A stretch of 64,000 bases of DNA, from NCBI GenBank assembly GCA_021521415.1, contig JAIQDT010003013.1, forward strand, positions 62,001-126,000. Reading direction: 5' to 3'. This document shows positions 1 through 10,758 of the stretch, one piece after another; position 1 is the first letter of the stretch, and every line of letters begins with the position of its first letter. Position numbers and translations under genes: made by a program. The notes beneath the pieces were generated by a model, which was given only the letters and a program-made list of their open reading frames with translations, had not been told where the DNA came from and did not search any database. Origin of the DNA: Bidens hawaiensis. Lineage: Eukaryota > Streptophyta > Magnoliopsida > Asterales > Asteraceae.

Positions 1-199
1 TATAAGTTTTTAACCACTAGTTTCTGTGTGCTTGAACGTTTTGGTGTGGTTGGATAGTGTAGGTTTTAATGCTCATTCAATAACAATGCTTTGTGGGTTA
101 TTTACTTCGTGATCTATTTGTTTTGCTAGGAACGGAGCGGATTTTTGGTAATTCCGTTTAGTTTTGGGGTTTTGACGTAGTTCGAGGTTGATAAACTGA

Positions 200-405
200 T
201 CCCAAGAAAGAAGGAATATGACAGTTCAGATTCCACAGGCGAAGGAGAGATTCCATAAGCTCGCCTATGTGACAGTGAAGTAGGATTCAAAACGTGGACT
301 AGAATATACATGGGAATTGGAATAAAAAATGAAACGGAAGTATATATCCACACTTATTCCAGTAGATCTCGAGAACGAGATTTAAAATAAGGAGGGGAGA
401 ATATT
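200..405 (+). pseudogene. Decayed gypsy pol 3' end and polypurine tract
   Basis: The reading frame around 265-357 gives a VKxDSKRGLEYTWELE-like string with two internal stops. This matches the conserved end of the group II chromodomain tail of Tekay/Del-type chromoviruses, and the same motif occurs intact at 10638-10712 and on the minus strand at 32108-32200. About 35 bases downstream a purine-rich run (390-400) looks like the polypurine tract that precedes a 3' LTR. The rest of this element lies to the left of the window. The call rests on motif similarity only. Confidence 0.7.
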
Positions 406-1264
406 GATATGGGCTAAATTATATATAAATATTATAATCATTCCCTATACTTTTGAGTAGCTTTTGGGTTGATTATATTAAATAATTTGGCTAATTGGTT
501 CAAAATTAAATTTTATTTGTTTCAAGATGTTACAAGCTAAAGCGAGTATAACAATTCTCATAATAGATATAATTTGTCAAAACAAATAAATGGTGATAAT
601 TAAAAAGGAATTTAATGTTATGTAAAGAATATTGCAATAGATGTTCATAAACCTTGTCTCATAATTGGTCGTTTATCACATTTAAAAATCATTTGAAAAT
701 CATAAATGAGAATTAAAACTCATAATGCATCTTGAAACATGAATTGATTTAATTAAGTTGCATTAAATTGATAGCAAGTTATAAATAATAATTATAAGAG
801 CTCAATATATAAATTGTTACTTATGACACTTTTATGATTATTTGCTTATAGTTTCAGGAATAAGAATGGAAAAATTAGTGGAAGTATATTGGGCTGAGCA
901 GAAAAAGGTTTTGTGGGCTGTCAGTAAATAAACGATTAGGTTTTGGTGAGATGATATAAAAGGAATGATAATTTCCTTGGGTAAAAAGAGAGGAATAATA
1001 AAACGCAGGAGGGGGACACAAAAAGTTAATGGGTCTGCCCCTTTTGGCTACTGTGATTAAAAAACCAAGGAATTCAAGCACGCACGCTGGCCTTAGGAGG
1101 TCAACGTTTGGAATTAGAAGCAGCCTAGCACGTCTCTAAAATTCCACGGCCAATAAACAAGAAAAGAGAATTATTCAAGCAGGCAGGCACGTGAATTAAT
1201 TTAAGCTAGCAGGCTGCTCAATTAATTTAACCAGGCTAGTAGCTCAATCATATTTATATCTTTT
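406..1264 (+). repeat. Probable 3' LTR of the left-edge gypsy element
   Basis: The stretch directly after the polypurine tract starts with TG (TGATATGGGC) and should be the 3' LTR of the element whose pol end lies at 200-405. I could not find its right end or a partner LTR, because the 5' half is outside the window. AT-rich, no open frame of note. The boundary at 1264 is only where a different repeat begins. Confidence 0.4.
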
Positions 1265-2330
1265 TACGATGAACCGTAATATATATTTTATCTTTGTTTC
1301 ATTCGTAATAATGATTAGCTAAATTTGTTAGACTGCCTGGGTTTGGACGATTACTTTTTAGACTCGTTTTATTTTTTGTTTTGGATTTATTATTGATTGG
1401 TTCATGTTTTGGTAAAGTTTTTATTTTATTTGGTTGTGATGCATATGCGTATTTGGTATTAATTTATAATCAATTTGTGTTCCATATGCGTCTTTGTGAA
1501 CGTCTTTCATGTATGGATGCATATTAGGTTGTTTACTGTGTGTTTACAACTAGTTTATGGTATATAGTTAACGTATTCCATAGGAACGATAATTGAGAGT
1601 TTAAAGATACCTTATATTCTGTCACTAGAGAGACCGGGAGGTAATTAGGTGTCGTCTGTTTTGGTCCTTTGCGGGTTTGGGTAGTGATTGCACGGGAGTA
1701 AGTTATCCTAGACTTCCTTTAGATTTTTACAGATCCGAGTTATTACCGAATTAAATAAAAATACCCCTTTACGTCTTAGGGTGTTTTGTGATTAGAGAGA
1801 CCGGGAGGTAAATTTAGTCTTTGGGTACCTTAGCATAGTTAGGTATGGTGAGACCGGGAGGTGATCCGAACCATTAAATCGTTGAGCTTTACATGATATT
1901 TAGGGTTCTTAGGTATTGTTAGTGAGACCGGGAGGTGATCTAGCATACTTTAGTTATTCCTTAAGTTTCATATTTTTAGAATACGGTTACCGATCATAAA
2001 TCCAATTCCGAGAGTTTACGAGTTGACTAGCACCCTATTTGGGTTCCAGTTCGTGTCTAGTCTTCGTGTCAATTTTATTGTAAGTATTATTTAACTTATA
2101 GTTAATAATAAAAAAGACAAAAATCAATTTTATTTAAGTTATTAGTCAGAGTCTAGTTTAGGTGTCGCTAGTGTCTCGTGGGTTCGATATCCGGACTTCT
2201 TAGGCTTTACTACAGTCGATAGGTACACTTGCCTGTCTAGTGGTCTAGCATTAGGAGAGTCTAGGTTTATAAATTTAAAACTAGAGTGTCTAGGCTAGGT
2301 TATATTTTTAATAGACCGTTTTTCACATCA
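1265..2330 (+). repeat. Dispersed repeat family R, copy A
   Basis: About 1.07 kb that recurs inverted at 2817-3900 and again at 37235-38260. The right end reads CGTTTTTCACATCA, the reverse complement of the TGATGTG start of the other copies. A conserved block (about 2175-2245) contains GGTTCGATATCCGG and the complement of AGTGTAC. Four copies of GAGACCGGGAGGT lie at about 1629, 1797, 1849 and 1923. No coding frame. The TG...CA-type end suggests LTR-retrotransposon origin, but I cannot classify it. Confidence 0.65.
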
Positions 2331-2816
2331 AATATAACAAATCAAAAATATAATCAATGGGAAAGAGAAGAAAATAAAATAAGTGAGTTTTCATCCCACA
2401 TTGGTGGAGGAAGAAAATGAAATGCTTCCACCTTGTTATAAATAAGAAAGTGAGTTCTTATATCATATCGCTAGATTACAAAATTTGTAAGCTCTTTATA
2501 AGAAAGAAAACTCATATGATAATATTCTTGTATGACAACGCGTACGCTCACAAGCTCCAGGGAAGTTTGATGGGCACAATGTGGCGCACTTTGCCCTTCG
2601 CATCACCGTGAGCCACCTTAGTATTTTTGTGCGAAATAAACTGTTTTAATTATCTTCCCATCGTGCTACGCTACGGATTGAAATAAGCCTCGTCATGATA
2701 CGTGATAACGTGTAACTATCTAGAAAACGTTTGCGGCTGTAGCACTACGCGACGATTCTTAAGTAACCATCGCGATACGCGACTGGACCAAAAATCAACA
2801 ACAAAATGGGAGTCAA
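2331..2816 (+). repeat. Spacer with LTR-promoter-like sequence
   Basis: Sits between the two inverted family R copies. It has a TATA-like TTATAAATAAG near 2434-2444 after a purine-rich inverted segment. At 2740-2785 it carries CGCGATACGCGAC-type motifs that otherwise occur in the U3 of the gypsy LTR at 10870-11150. It may be a remnant of a related LTR; not enough is preserved to delimit it. The short open frame here is not supported as a gene. Confidence 0.35.
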
Positions 2817-3900
2817 TGATGTGTTAAAAGTAGTCAAATAATTATTAACTAAAATTACGTTAAACTAGACACTAAGTAATACTCTAGACTCTTAAACTTA
2901 ACTTAAACTACTAACCAGCAAGTGTACTGGTCGACTCTAGTACATCTAAGTAAGTCCGGATATCGAACCCACGAGACTCTTTAAATTACGTAAACTAGCT
3001 AAATTAGACTCAACTAAAGACACGACTATTAATAATAATGTTTTAGGGGTTTTTTAAACTAAATCTAAATAAACTAAAACAAAACCTAATTAATTAAATA
3101 AATAATAATAAAACATAATCATTAAACAAAACCTAATTAATTTAATAATAAAGACCTAATTGAATTATACTAATAAACTACTAATACATTTAGATTAATT
3201 CAGATGATAAAAGCAACTACATATGCTAGAATCCACAAAGTTACAGTTATTAATTAAATGGGAAACTTAAGTTATGGAACTGGGATCGTAAAATAAACCC
3301 TCGAAAGAAAACCCGAATAGGACCCTTGACCTTCAAGAAGACACCTATGAATTTCTATCAAGTTTTAAGACACACCAGTTTTATTAATTAAACTTCCTTA
3401 CGATTATTTAATAAGTTATGTCTAAGTATCTTTATGACAAAATCCTACCTTACAGCGCGGAAATCAAAGATAGATAAGACTCAATTGACTTAATAGACTA
3501 AGTTGACGATCAAACCTAAACGAACTCCTTACGAAGAACTAAATCAAGCAATCCTGACCAACAAAGATCTATTAATAACCTATCACCTTACAGCTTTCTA
3601 GGCTAGCAGCTCACTTTTATCTATTTAACTAGTTTTATTGTTTCAATGATCTTAATGCATATCAATCATAAACTAGTTAAGAACACACAGTAAATGACCT
3701 AACAAAACCCTATCCTATGAAACAATCACCAAGGGCAATGTGAAACAATAAATCCAAGTAAATAAAACCAATCAATCATACGCATCAATTAATTCAAACT
3801 CAACAGTTTACTTAAAACATAAAATCCATAACGAAAAGAAATCCCAATCAAAATCAAACCGAACAACGGTTCATCACAAGCCTATGTAGTTTATGAAGTT
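2817..3900 (-). repeat. Dispersed repeat family R, copy B
   Basis: Inverted relative to copy A. It starts TGATGTGTTAAAA and contains AGTGTACTGGTC followed by GGATATCGAACC at about 2920-2970, as in the copy at 37235. Near its right end CGGTTCATCAC matches the complement of the start of copy A (GATGAACCG at about 1269). The GGGAGGT-type motifs are degenerate in this copy. No coding potential. Confidence 0.6.
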
Positions 3901-5150
3901 TAGCCTAACATCTTAAAATCAAAGAAACTAAAATAATTAAGTTCAACAACCAAGCTCATGATTAAAATAATATATTCAAACCGAATATTGATGATGCTTG
4001 GTTAAGTAGGTGTTGAACCCAAACGATCTCTACTTGAACCAAGGGCTTGCCCCTATAATTTATGTTGATAGAATTCTCAATAAAACCCAACAATGCAGCT
4101 CTTTTTCCGTGCTTCTTTCTTTGCGGCAATAGGTTTCGAGAGTCCGAATAATAATAATAATATTTGTTGTTCAATTATTGGGTCCCTTCACCAATTGTCA
4201 TCTGACCCTCTTTATAAAAATAATATGCCGCCTCTTTCTTTACTTGCGTCACAATTTTCTTCATTTATCTTGGTTTAGACCATGATCCATCCTGGCCCAT
4301 CTGACCTTCCGATACAGCCCAAACAAAACTTGGCTAGATTGATAAAGTCACCTTTTACTCTTCATTATTTCAAGTATTAATTGCAAAACAAAAAATAATC
4401 TTATTAACATCAAGTCTACGAAAAAATGAACTTTTGATTAATGCAAATTAGATGACCAGACATTAAATCTCATTCATTGCAACCTTTAATATAATTAGTT
4501 TTCATTCTTGTAAAAGAATACGTAGACCTTATTTTCTTATTTTTAAATTCATTTAAGCCATCCATGAGTTGACATCGAACTTGTTAAATTAACCAACAAT
4601 TAATCGTAAAAGAAAAACTTTTATCTTTTAGCTCATTTTAAGTTAATTACTCTCCGATTAACAAAAACTAACATATGAGCCAATTAAGAATACTATTCAA
4701 TAAAAGTCCGGCACAAAAGTGTAAGAAATATTTGAATAATAATATGTATTTTTAGATCACATCAGTCAATCAGCCTTCATTTTCTCGTCCTAAATTTCAC
4801 ATATCTCACATTTTCTGTTATATTAAGAGTGTTGGTACAATAGCCTTGAGTAGTCGTCACCAATACGATCGAAAGAAGCTTTGTATACGAATCCAAAAGC
4901 TCTGCCAAAACAAGGTATGACGTTGTGCCATCGTGTAAAGTTTCTAATCTCGTTATTATCATTATGATTATTAATCAATGTCGAAATGTCAATCAAAAAC
5001 ATTTAGAAAATACATTTACTAGCAAGGGCAAGTAATGTGTAGAATCCACAACGAATAAGTGGAAAGTGCCAAGCAAGTTCAAGACTTATAAATTAACAAA
5101 CAAATCCAACGTATGAATTCCACTCTAACAAACAAATCAAGGAGGAACCT
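3901..5150. other. Unassigned AT-rich stretch
   Basis: Nothing recognisable. It precedes the internal region of the + strand gypsy element, so part may be that element's leader, but no primer-binding site (TGGTATCAGAGC type) or LTR end was found here. Short open frames (for example 4093-4278) have no features of a gene. Confidence 0.4.
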
Positions 5151-5920
5151 ATGTCCGACTCATCCGATTGGATGCAATGCCATTCTGACCCCAACAACTA
5201 TGAAGGACCGGAACCTCTGCTTTTGACTCTGTTAACTCTCACCCCAACAACTATGAAGGACCTTCCCGAAAGCCAAGAATGAGGGTCATGATGTCGTATG
5301 AAAAATTTCAAATGCCCCCGATAGTGAAGTAGACTGCCCAATTGATGGAGGAGGAGGATCCTGATGAAGAGGAAGACTCGGAGTAAGAAGAGGAAAACCC
5401 CAATGAAGTTACACCACCAACGGAGGAACCGTCCGACTGTTACTGCCCGCCTGGACAAGGATGTGTGCAACCACTCTTCCACAAGAACTTGAGTTATGGC
5501 TCCGTTGATCCTTATGTGCAATACCTCGAACAACTCAAGAACAAATCATTATCAAGTTTCCCACCATACCAAGGCACGATTCCGTCAATTGAAAAGGAAG
5601 CAAATGAGATCCGCGAACAAAATGAGGCGGCAGAAGCTTTCTTCAATTATCCGTCTGACGTGACATCATCGCCATACCCGAACCCAAAGAACCACTACGA
5701 TATAGTCATGATGGGGTACCATGATCCGCCACCTCGCTATGGATACCCGAACGAGATCCCACAGTCTCAAGAGGAGCATCTTGATAGGGCGTTACATGAA
5801 ACTGATGATCTGAGAAAGAAGGTAGCCATGGACGGAGCCAAGAAGAAGAAGATAAGAGATAAGCTTATTCGAAAATGTAACAAAATGACCAAGATGATGA
5901 AGAAGTACCTGAAGGATTGA
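5151..5920 (+). pseudogene. Extra ORF upstream of gag in gypsy element 1
   Basis: An ATG at 5151 opens a short frame (MSDSSDWMQC...) that breaks after about 40 codons. From about 5390 a long open frame runs to a stop at 5918-5920. Its product is acidic and proline-rich at the start, with repeated tyrosine/proline (about 5640-5760), and ends in a strongly basic tail (KKKKIRDKLIRKCNKMTKMM). Near the broken start a 20-bp segment (CCCCAACAACTATGAAGGAC) occurs twice, about 50 bp apart, which may be the duplication that broke the frame. It lies about 280 bp upstream of gag on the same strand, so it belongs to the element. I do not recognise its function; extra ORFs before gag are known in some plant gypsy elements. 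The basic tail suggests nucleic-acid binding, which is inference. Confidence 0.5.
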
Positions 5921-6043
5921 AGGAATCAAATAGGGATATGTGTTTTGTTCTATTGTTGTAATGTGTGTTGTAATAAAGGACGTTAAAACGTTCTATAAAT
6001 AAGGATAGGTATATGTATCGAATGACGATATATATAAATGTTG

Positions 6044-6045
<2 letters not shown>

Positions 6046-6089
<44 letters not shown>
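6046..6089. repeat. (TA)n microsatellite
   Basis: Uninterrupted TA dinucleotides in the spacer between the extra ORF and gag of gypsy element 1. Confidence 0.95.
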
Positions 6090-6091
<2 letters not shown>

Positions 6092-6198
6092 TTTTATGAT
6101 ATATATATAAATGTGTGGAATGAATAAAAACATATATTTTAAGAAAATAATATTGTTTAAATTTCAGTTGGAAAAGAAAAGTTGAGAAAGAAAAGAAA

Positions 6199-7404
6199 AT
6201 GTCACAACAAAGTAATAATGTTGAAGCTTCTCGAAAAGAAGCAGACAAAAGAAAAGAAAAAGAAATAGAACAAGAGAAAGAACAAGAAGAGAGAATACCC
6301 GAAAATATATGAACCAAATTCAACAACTGATAAAGGAAGCCGTTAGGGTTGAATCTCAAGCTAGAACTCAGTCTAGGCAATCTAAGCACTCTTAATCTGT
6401 GGAACCCACTCGAAAATCTGTCAAATACCGACCTAAACCATCTTACGTAGAAGAGAGTGTTCACGAATCAAATGTCGATGTTGATGTGAAGAAAAAGTAT
6501 AAGAAAATGAGAATCGATAGTTGTTCCTTTAAGGATTTCAAGTATATTGGACCCAAGGAGTTCTATGGCGACAAGGGCGCTATAACGACTGTTAGATGGC
6601 TCAAGTATATGGAGTCAATCGTGATCATAAGCATGTGCTCCGAGCAGGAAAAGATTCAATACTCTGCCCAAATGTTCAAGGGCGAAGCTTTAGAATGGTG
6701 GAATACGCTGATTTTAATCAACGGTCGACAAGTGCTATACAATCTATCATGGGAATAATTCAAAGAGATGATGATAGCAAAATTCTGCCCTATGCATGAA
6801 ACCGACCAAATCGAAACGAAATTTCTTAATCATAAGGTCATAGGAACTAATCTTGGCGAATATAATACCAAGTTCTATGAATACTGTCGCCTCATTCCCC
6901 AGCTGGTAACCCCTGAGTCCAGCAAAGTAACACACTACATTTGGGGACTTCCGCGGGAAATCCGCGACATGGTGAGGTCACATCTCCCACAAACTGCCGC
7001 CTCCGCGATGGAGTTAGCTGGTTATCTGATGGACAGCCTTGTCCACAATAAGGAAGAAGATAAGAAAGTTGTACCATCACAAGACCACAAGAAGATTAGT
7101 GAGAACGCCCGATTCAAGGGCAAAGGCGTAAATCAACAAAGAACTGGATTCAGTTCAAATTCCACACCATGCAAAAGGTACCACAAAGGTCAATGCCGTT
7201 TTGCTCAGTCATCAATTGCAATTGTTTGTGAATCATGTCACAAACCCGGCCACGCAACGGCCAATTGTTGGAAGAAGACAATGACCTGCTACAATTGTCA
7301 AGAGATAGGTCATCTGAGCTTTTTATGCCCTAAAAACAAACCCGCGACTGGTGGTGAGGGTGGAAGTGGACAAAGAAACGAAGCCAAGAAGGGCAACGCA
7401 AGGG
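6199..7404 (+). pseudogene. gag: Gag of gypsy chromovirus 1
   Basis: Structural Gag of a Ty3-gypsy element. The start at 6199 (MSQQSNNVEASRK) begins a charged N-terminal segment. A retrotransposon-gag capsid domain follows at about 6530-7040, with conserved pieces such as FKGEALEWWN and KFCPMHE. Two CCHC zinc knuckles follow: CESCHKPGHATANC (7228-7269) and CYNCQEIGHLSFLC (7288-7329). The frame is broken by TGA at about 6310, TAA at about 6394 and TAA at 6756-6758. The central stop lies in the same frame as its flanks, so it is a point mutation rather than a frameshift. Protease follows without a clear gap. Capsid and nucleocapsid roles are family knowledge. Confidence 0.88.
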
Positions 7405-7833
7405 TTTTTATGCTCGATGCCCGAAAAGCGGCCGACATACCGGAAAACATCACCGGTACGTTCCTAGTTAACGTCACGTATGCTAGAGTTTTATTTGATT
7501 ATGGTGCCAATTTAATTATAGCTTTTGTAGTCTATTAAACGAACCATTAACAAAACTTAATAAAACTCTAAGCGTCAAGATCGCTAGTGGTGAAATTGTT
7601 AAAATATCCGAAGCTCTAGAAAACGGAAAAATCTTGTTAGTTGGTTATATTCTACCTATTCAATTTCTACCAATGACTCTTGCTGGTTTTGATATGGTAC
7701 TTGGTATGGATTGGTTATACGACAATCATGCTCGTATCATTTGCAATAACAAAACTGTTGAACTTCGAGCCATTAATAACGAATCATTCGAATTGAATGG
7801 GACAAAGACGTTGGCCAAGTTAGCATAATTTCC
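7405..7833 (+). pseudogene. Aspartic protease of gypsy chromovirus 1
   Basis: Frame ARVFMLDAR...VLFDYGAN (7405-7514) is the start of a retropepsin domain. The usual catalytic D-S/T-G-A reads D-Y-G-A here, so the second position is altered. A single-base frameshift near 7515-7525 separates it from the rest, where LLNEPLTKL and then FDMVLGMDWL (7690-7719) are the typical later protease blocks. With a changed active-site flank and a frameshift it cannot process a polyprotein as written. Confidence 0.8.
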
Positions 7834-9273
7834 ATGATTAGGGCTAACAAATGTTTGAACCAAGTATGCTTAGCATTCATAGCCTACGTCACCGAAGAAT
7901 CCAAACCGAAGGAGATAAAGGACGCACCTATTGTCGCCGACTTTGCCGATGTCTTTCCCGACGAACTTCCTGGAATCCCTCCCGATCGTGAAGTAGAGTT
8001 TAGGATCAATCTTATGCCCAGTACTACTCCGATCGCCAAAGCTCCTTGTCGTTTAGCTCCGACCGAAATGAAAAAATTGAAGAAACAACTTGACGAACTA
8101 CTTGAGAAGGGTTTCATTCGCCCAAGTTCATCGCCATGGGGAGCACCAATTCTGTTCGTCAAGAAGAAAGATGGATCAATGCGCATGTGTATCGACTACC
8201 GAGCTCTAAACAAAGTTACCATCAAGAATCGATATCCACTCCCTCGAATCGACGATCTTTTTTACCAACTCCAAGGTGCAAGCTATTTTTCGAAAATCGA
8301 CCTTCGTTCTGGTTACCATCAACTCAAATTTCAATCCGAAGATAGTCCAAAAATAGCGTTCCGAACAAGGTATGGACATTATGAGTTCATGGTCATGCCG
8401 TTTGGTCTCACTAATGCGCCGGCCGCGTTCATGGATATGATGAATCGAATATGCAAACCTTACTTGGATAAATTTGTTATCGTATTCATCAACGAAGTAC
8501 TTATTTATTATAAGTCTAAGTTTGATCATGAAAACCACCTTCGAACTTCACTTAAAATTTTAAGAACCGATGAATTGTACGCCAAATTCTCAAAATGCGA
8601 GTTCTGGTTGCACGAAGTGCAATTTCTTGAACATATCATAGACGTCAATGGTATTCAAGTGGACCCCGCTAAGATTGAAGCTATCTTTAAGTGGGAGATC
8701 CCAAAGTCGTCAAAGGAGATCCGAAGTTTTTTTGGTTTGGCCGACTACTATCGTAGGTTCATCAAAAACTTTTCTCGTATAGCCTTTCCCCTAACTTCTT
8801 TAACTCGCAAAAATATCAAGTATGAATGGGGAACCAAACAAAAAGAGGCGTTCGATATACTTAAACAAAAACTCACCTAAGCGCCTATACTGACCTTTCC
8901 AGAAGGTACTGAGGATTTTGTTGTCTTTAGTGACGCGACCCACTCTGGATTAGGATGCGTGCTAATGCAACGAAAGAAAGTGATCTCTTATGCCCCTCGT
9001 CAACTCAATGTGCACGAAAAGGACTACACAACTCGCGATCTAGAGTTAGGCACCATAATCTTTGCATTAAAGATATGGAGGCATTATCACTATGGAGTAA
9101 GATTTATCGTGTATACCTTTCACAAGAGTTTGAAACACATAGTTGATCAAAAAGAACTCAACATGCGTCAACGACGCTGGATGGAAACTCTGAATGACTA
9201 CGACTATGAGATCGTCTATCACGGAGGTAAGACCAACGTTGTGGCCGACGCCTTGAGTCGCAAGGAACATTAA
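7834..9273 (+). pseudogene. Reverse transcriptase and RNase H of gypsy chromovirus 1
   Basis: RT is open for 348 codons (7834-8880). Conserved blocks in order are [30 protein letters not shown], the motif A region [32 protein letters not shown], and the catalytic loop at about 8490. That loop reads VFINEVLIY instead of the usual (Y/F)xDDxLIY, so both aspartates are lost. After a stop at 8878-8880, RNase H follows ([14 protein letters not shown] to VVADALSRK, 8917-9264). Its YTDHKSL block reads YTFHKSL. So the element could not reverse transcribe itself in this state, even without the stop. The role in copying RNA to cDNA is family knowledge. Confidence 0.92.
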
Positions 9274-10715
9274 AAGCCAAGGAGAGTTCGAGCATTAAGA
9301 ATATAACTCCAAATTGATCTCATCGAACAAATCAAATCCGCTCAACTCCAAGCGATCAATGAAAACAAGACCTCCGACGAAAAACGTAACGACACCATTG
9401 ACTCGCTAGTCAAGGGTAACGATGGTATACTTAGAATGGGAAACCGGATTTGGGTACCAATCGTTGGAGACATGCGTGAAAAGATCATGAATGGAGCTCA
9501 CAAGTCTATGTACATGATGCACCTCGGTAGTGACAAAATTTACCAAAGACTCAAATAGAACTACTGGTGGAACGGGATGAAAAAGGACATCGCTTCTCAT
9601 GTTGCGAAATGTCTAACATGTTTGAAAGTCAAGGCTAAACACCAAAAGCCATCGGGATTGCTTCAGCAACCCGAACTTCCCATTTGGAAGTGGGAGTTAA
9701 AACCACGGATTTCATCACAAAACTCCCAAAAACGACTTGACAACATAATGCCATTTGGGTCATCGTGGATAGGTTAACAAAATCCGCACATTTCATAACC
9801 ATCAATGAATCGTACTCAATGGATAAATTAGCGCGTATTTATGTGAACAACATCATTGCTTTGCATGGAGTACCATTGTCTATAATATCTGATCGAGACA
9901 ACCGATTTACGTCTCACTTCTGGAAAAGCTTCCAACAAGCGTTAGGCACAAAGTTAAAGCTTAGCACTGCCTATCATCCACAAAGTGATGGGCAAAGCGA
10001 AAGGATGCTTCAAACGTTGGAAGATATGCTCTGCGCTTGTGTGATAGACTTAGGTGGAAGTTGGGACGACCACTTAAACTTAATGGAACTCTCATATAAC
10101 AATAGTAATCACACGAGCATTCAAGCCGCACCGTTCTAGGCGTTATATGGTAGAAAATGTAGAACGCCCATGTGCTAGTCTGAAACTGGAGATAATCAAT
10201 TGTCTGGACCCGAGATAGTCCAAGAAACCACCGACAAAGTCTTACAAATCCGAGAACGACTTAAGACGGCACGTGATCGCCAAAAGAGTTACGCCGATGT
10301 CCGTCGGAAGTCGTTAGAATTCAATGTCGGTGAAAAAGTTCTTTTGAAGGTATCGCCATGTAAACGCGTAGTTCGCTTCGGTAAGAAAGGAAAACTTAGT
10401 CCTCGATTTGTAAGACCATTTGAAATTCTCGAGCGAACTGGGACTGTTGCATATCGCTGGCGACTACCCGAAGAAATGCAAGGGATACACGATGTATTCC
10501 ACGTCTCTAATCTGTGTAAATGTTTAACCGATGAATCTTTGTCAGTGTCATTAAAAGATGTTGAAAGACCAATTCAAATCGAAGATTCAAAAACAAAGAA
10601 ATTGAAAAGACGAACATTGAAAATCATGAAAGTAAAGTGGGACTCACGAAGAGGTCCCAAATACACTTGGGAACTCGAATCCGAAATCAAGAAGACATAC
10701 CCCCGCTTGTTTTAA
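9274..10715 (+). pseudogene. Integrase and chromodomain-like tail of gypsy chromovirus 1
   Basis: An HHCC zinc-binding region (AHKSMYMMHLG ... CLTCLKVK, 9500-9632) has a stop at about 9556-9558. The catalytic core keeps all three acidic residues: D in VDRLTKSAHF (9765 on), D in ISDRDNRFTS (about 9886), and E in GQSERMLQTLED (about 9990). Breaks: a frameshift near 9700, a TGA at about 9749, a TAG at 10137-10139 and a further stop at about 10174. From 10200 a 171-codon frame carries the C-terminal GPFEILER-like region, HDVFHVSNL, and a chromodomain-like end ([19 protein letters not shown]) that stops at 10713-10715. That tail marks the Tekay/Del type of chromovirus, where it is thought to guide insertion into particular chromatin. 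Confidence 0.9.
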
Positions 10716-10746
10716 AGAAGCAATCTCGAGGAAGATATTTATTCCA

Positions 10747-10758
10747 AGGTGGGGAGGA
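10747..10758 (+). other. Polypurine tract of gypsy chromovirus 1
   Basis: GGTGGGGAGGA directly before the LTR start TGTAACATCG. This is the plus-strand priming site in Ty3-gypsy elements. Confidence 0.8.

Noticed and set aside
4093..4278. Short ORF in the 3.9-5.1 kb spacer
   Set aside because: No motifs, overlaps an opposite-strand frame, AT-driven composition.
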